A stretch of DNA of 64,000 nt from Planctomycetia bacterium. Lineage in GTDB: Bacteria; Planctomycetota; Phycisphaerae; UBA1845; UTPLA1. The stretch spans positions 1,410,470 through 1,474,469 of the forward strand of contig CP054187.1 of the NCBI GenBank assembly GCA_015200345.1, written 5' to 3'. Position numbers and translations under genes: made by a program. The first letter of the stretch is position 1. Each line of letters starts with the position of its first letter. Below, in pieces: positions 62,372-64,000 of this stretch. The notes beneath the pieces are model-generated. The model did not search any database and was not told the DNA's origin. It was given only the letters and a program-made list of their open reading frames with translations.

Positions 62372-62716
62372 TTAGCGGGCGGCGCTGCGGACGGTGTTGA
62401 TCATCGCGTTCACGTTGCCGTTGAAGACGCGGGTCAGCATGTCCTTGACGAGCTTCTTGTGGACGACTTCGGGCTTGTCCTTGCACTTGTAGATGAAGGC
62501 CTTGCCGACGGGGCCCTTCTCGCGGGTGACGTAGTTCTTGTGCTCGAGGCGCGTCAGCAGCGTCACAACCGAACCGTGCGCCATCGGGCGATACTTGAGC
62601 ATCATCTGGCGGATCTGGCGCGCCGTCGTCGGACCTTGCTTCCAGATGCAGGCCAGCACGTCCAGCTCGGCAGGCGGCAACGTTCCCTTTGCGTTCGAAG
62701 ATTTCTTCCTAGCCAT
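62372..62716 (-). CDS. BlaI/MecI-family transcriptional repressor
   Basis: A 114-residue winged-helix protein: LPPAELDVLACIWKQGPTTAR, then LKYRPMAHGSVVTLLTRLEHKNYV, which carries the recognition helix, and a wing REKGPVGKAFIYKC. BlaI and MecI bind TACA-type dyads as dimers and are removed by a BlaR/MecR protease; no such sensor gene is adjacent. It converges on the GT4 gene. GAGAGGG lies about ten bases upstream of the ATG. Confidence 0.87.
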   Translation of the reverse strand: MARKKSSNAKGTLPPAELDVLACIWKQGPTTARQIRQMMLKYRPMAHGSVVTLLTRLEHKNYVTREKGPVGKAFIYKCKDKPEVVHKKLVKDMLTRVFNGNVNAMINTVRSAAR

Positions 62717-63056
62717 GTGTTTACTACCCTCTCTGGTTGGTGTGGAACGGAAACACGGGATCGAATTCCTAGGATCCCCGACGGCGCGCCTTTTTGACAC
62801 GCGTCGCTCGAAAGTCCACGTTTTTCTCTTTCGAGCAGGAAAGCATAAGGGATCAAACCAGACAAGGGAAGCGCTTCCGGCAAAAAATTTTTTCCGCGCG
62901 TCACAATCCAGTAAAACTAAGTAAAATCACGTGCGCCCCCCGGACGGAACGGGCTGTTTTGTTCGGGGCAAAATTCCCCATTATTGCCTATTCTGTCTTT
63001 CGTGTAATAATTCAAGCATTCGTCCCACAAGGCTCGTGCGGCGATCACACCCATTC
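62717..63056. other. Divergent regulatory region between the BlaI-like and release-factor-like genes
   Basis: About 340 bases with unusually AT-rich parts. A perfect GGAAGCGCTTCC palindrome is at 62867–62878, followed by the palindromic run AAAAAATTTTTT (62883–62894). Either might be an operator or bent DNA. A promoter for the right-hand gene is listed separately. No gene is seen. Confidence 0.5.
62984..63011 (+). promoter_or_regulatory. Candidate promoter of the GGQ protein gene
   Basis: TTGCCT (62984–62989) and AATAAT (63006–63011) are 16 bp apart, with TG one base before the -10. Transcription from about 63018 leaves a 40-base leader. Confidence 0.45.
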
Positions 63057-63587
63057 ATGACACGATCACACCGAAACGCAATCCTTACGGCGAGCGACGC
63101 ACAATTACTGGCTCAATGCGAGGTCGATACCTATCGCGCCAGCGGACCGGGCGGACAAAAACGCAACAAGACCAGCTCGGCCGTCAGGCTCCGACACCTC
63201 GAAACTGGTCAATTGGTCATCGCCGAGGAAAGCCGCTCCCAGCACGACAATAAAGCTCGTGCATTACGAAGGTTAAGACTCGCACTGGCGCTCCGACTGC
63301 GTTGTGAAATATCGACCGATAACGCGTCGGATCATGTCAAATCGTTCCTGACTGCGGCCGGGCGAATCGAAATCAACCCGCGAAACGATCAATATGCCCT
63401 TGTTGTAGCCGATGTGCTCGATTTCGTAGCAGAAGCCAGCGGCCAGGTGCGCGAAGCAGCCCGGCAACTGGGGATGACAACCAGTCAGTTGTCGCGGTTT
63501 CTGGCCTCGGACGGGAAAATCCTGCACGCGGTGAACGAGCTTCGAAAGAAAGCCGGTCTGTCGCCGCTAAAACCTCCTGCGGATTAA
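63057..63587 (+). CDS. Release-factor-like GGQ protein
   Basis: A 176-residue protein with the peptidyl-tRNA hydrolysis motif [18 protein letters not shown] (GGQ at 32–34), as in class I release factors and ArfB-type ribosome-rescue factors. There is no codon-recognition domain. After the GGQ domain, instead of ArfB's basic tail, there is a mixed domain ([18 protein letters not shown]) and a helix-turn-helix-like segment [18 protein letters not shown]. It could hydrolyse peptidyl-tRNA on stalled ribosomes. The ATG at 63057 gives the standard N-terminus for this subgroup. Confidence 0.82.
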   Translation: MTRSHRNAILTASDAQLLAQCEVDTYRASGPGGQKRNKTSSAVRLRHLETGQLVIAEESRSQHDNKARALRRLRLALALRLRCEISTDNASDHVKSFLTAAGRIEINPRNDQYALVVADVLDFVAEASGQVREAARQLGMTTSQLSRFLASDGKILHAVNELRKKAGLSPLKPPAD

Positions 63588-63612
63588 TCTCACACGTTGG
63601 CGTTTGCCGGAG

Positions 63613-64000
63613 TCAAAACCCCTCGGGCAGATTGAAATCCGCCAGGAATACCTGGCTGCGCCCGCTCGGGCCGCGCTGGCTCGTCCACATCAGCTTCGAA
63701 CCGTCAGCATTGAAGACCGGCAAGCCGTCAAACCTCGCCCGATACGTCACACGCTGCTGCCGGCCCGTCTCGATATTGAGCAGGTACACCTCGTAATTGC
63801 GATGGCCGTGCAGGCTGGTTGTGAACACGATCGATCGGCCGTTGGGATGCCAGTACGGCGCCCAGTTGACGACGCTGCTGTGCCTGGTGAGTTGCCGCTC
63901 GCCGCTGCCGTCGGCATTGATGACAAAGAGCTGCAAATGATCGTCCTGCAAACGATCAGCGCGGAAGATGACGCGCTGGCCGTCGGGTGAGAAGAACGGT
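63613..64000 (-). CDS. TolB-like WD40/PD40 repeat protein, C-terminal part (cut by window end)
   Basis: The frame is open to the window edge, so the gene begins beyond 64000. At least three PD40 blades are visible: FFSPDGQRVIFRAD, YWHPNGRSIVFTTS and VFNADGSKLMWTSQRG. These six-bladed propellers occur in TolB and in exported peptidase partners and sensors. Nothing can be said about its N-terminus or localisation. Confidence 0.82.
   Translation of the reverse strand, partial: PFFSPDGQRVIFRADRLQDDHLQLFVINADGSGERQLTRHSSVVNWAPYWHPNGRSIVFTTSLHGHRNYEVYLLNIETGRQQRVTYRARFDGLPVFNADGSKLMWTSQRGPSGRSQVFLADFNLPEGF

Overview
The window is GC-rich, densely coded bacterial DNA with no rRNA or tRNA gene that I could find. 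The best fit is a planctomycete, possibly of the Phycisphaerae type. The pointers are a giant secreted protease ending in a dockerin-like DVNDDGDVNGED calcium loop, many small lipoproteins, a beta-propeller protein with a Cys/Gly–hydrophobic–Arg-rich C-terminal tail, and several families of dispersed hairpin repeats. This is inference from gene content; no phylogenetic marker lies in the window.

Left part (1–14.6 kb). An XRE–S24 (LexA-like) regulator sits next to a 156-bp tandem repeat array. A restriction-modification island follows (1.9–5.7 kb), bounded by an imperfect 30-bp inverted repeat. The island looks like one system grafted into another. An EcoRI-family adenine methyltransferase gene is cut off before its catalytic motif, a Dam-like methyltransferase plus SacI-family endonuclease pair sits in the gap, and a DUF262–HNH gene has lost its start codon just after the endonuclease stop. 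Next come an ABC-ATPase fused to an acetyltransferase domain, preceded by the same TGACA-N5-TGTCA palindrome as the XRE regulator, then the large protease, lipoproteins, a transglutaminase-like protein and an NAD-dependent epimerase.

Middle part (14.6–31.7 kb). This is mostly chromosomal housekeeping and envelope genes: a GT-C-like membrane protein, a phosphodiesterase, the beta-propeller protein, a stand-alone Clp N-domain protein, queA (apparently starting at ATA), phhB, a 23S/16S-type pseudouridine synthase, pyrD, a methyltransferase, a HEAT-repeat protein coupled to a small membrane protein, and a two-domain pterin synthase.

Head-gene cassette (31.7–39.4 kb, minus strand). Seven consecutive genes match the head module of phage Mu in Mu order (terminase, portal, protease/scaffold, probable decoration protein, gpT capsid, gp36, gp37). 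No transposase, tail, tape-measure or lysis gene is recognisable. The cassette runs straight into a 56-residue membrane protein and a NADAR-domain protein that carries a lipoprotein signal. All frames are open and codon use matches the host, so it may be an exapted, tail-less particle system. I consider it and the grafted restriction island the two most interesting parts of the window.

Right part (39.8–64 kb). A secreted DUF1264 protein, an RRM protein, two fatty-acid/CoA enzymes, a GT2 membrane enzyme, an acyltransferase-like protein, a cytidylate-kinase-like protein, a MacB-like permease and a VKOR–DsbA–DsbA fusion precede a tight surface-glycan operon (51.5–62.4 kb). That operon encodes glycosyltransferases, a CMP-sugar synthetase, a capsule-synthesis-like protein, a sulfotransferase, a double methyltransferase and a polysaccharide deacetylase. 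The window closes with a BlaI-like repressor, a GGQ release-factor-like protein and the end of a TolB-like propeller gene.
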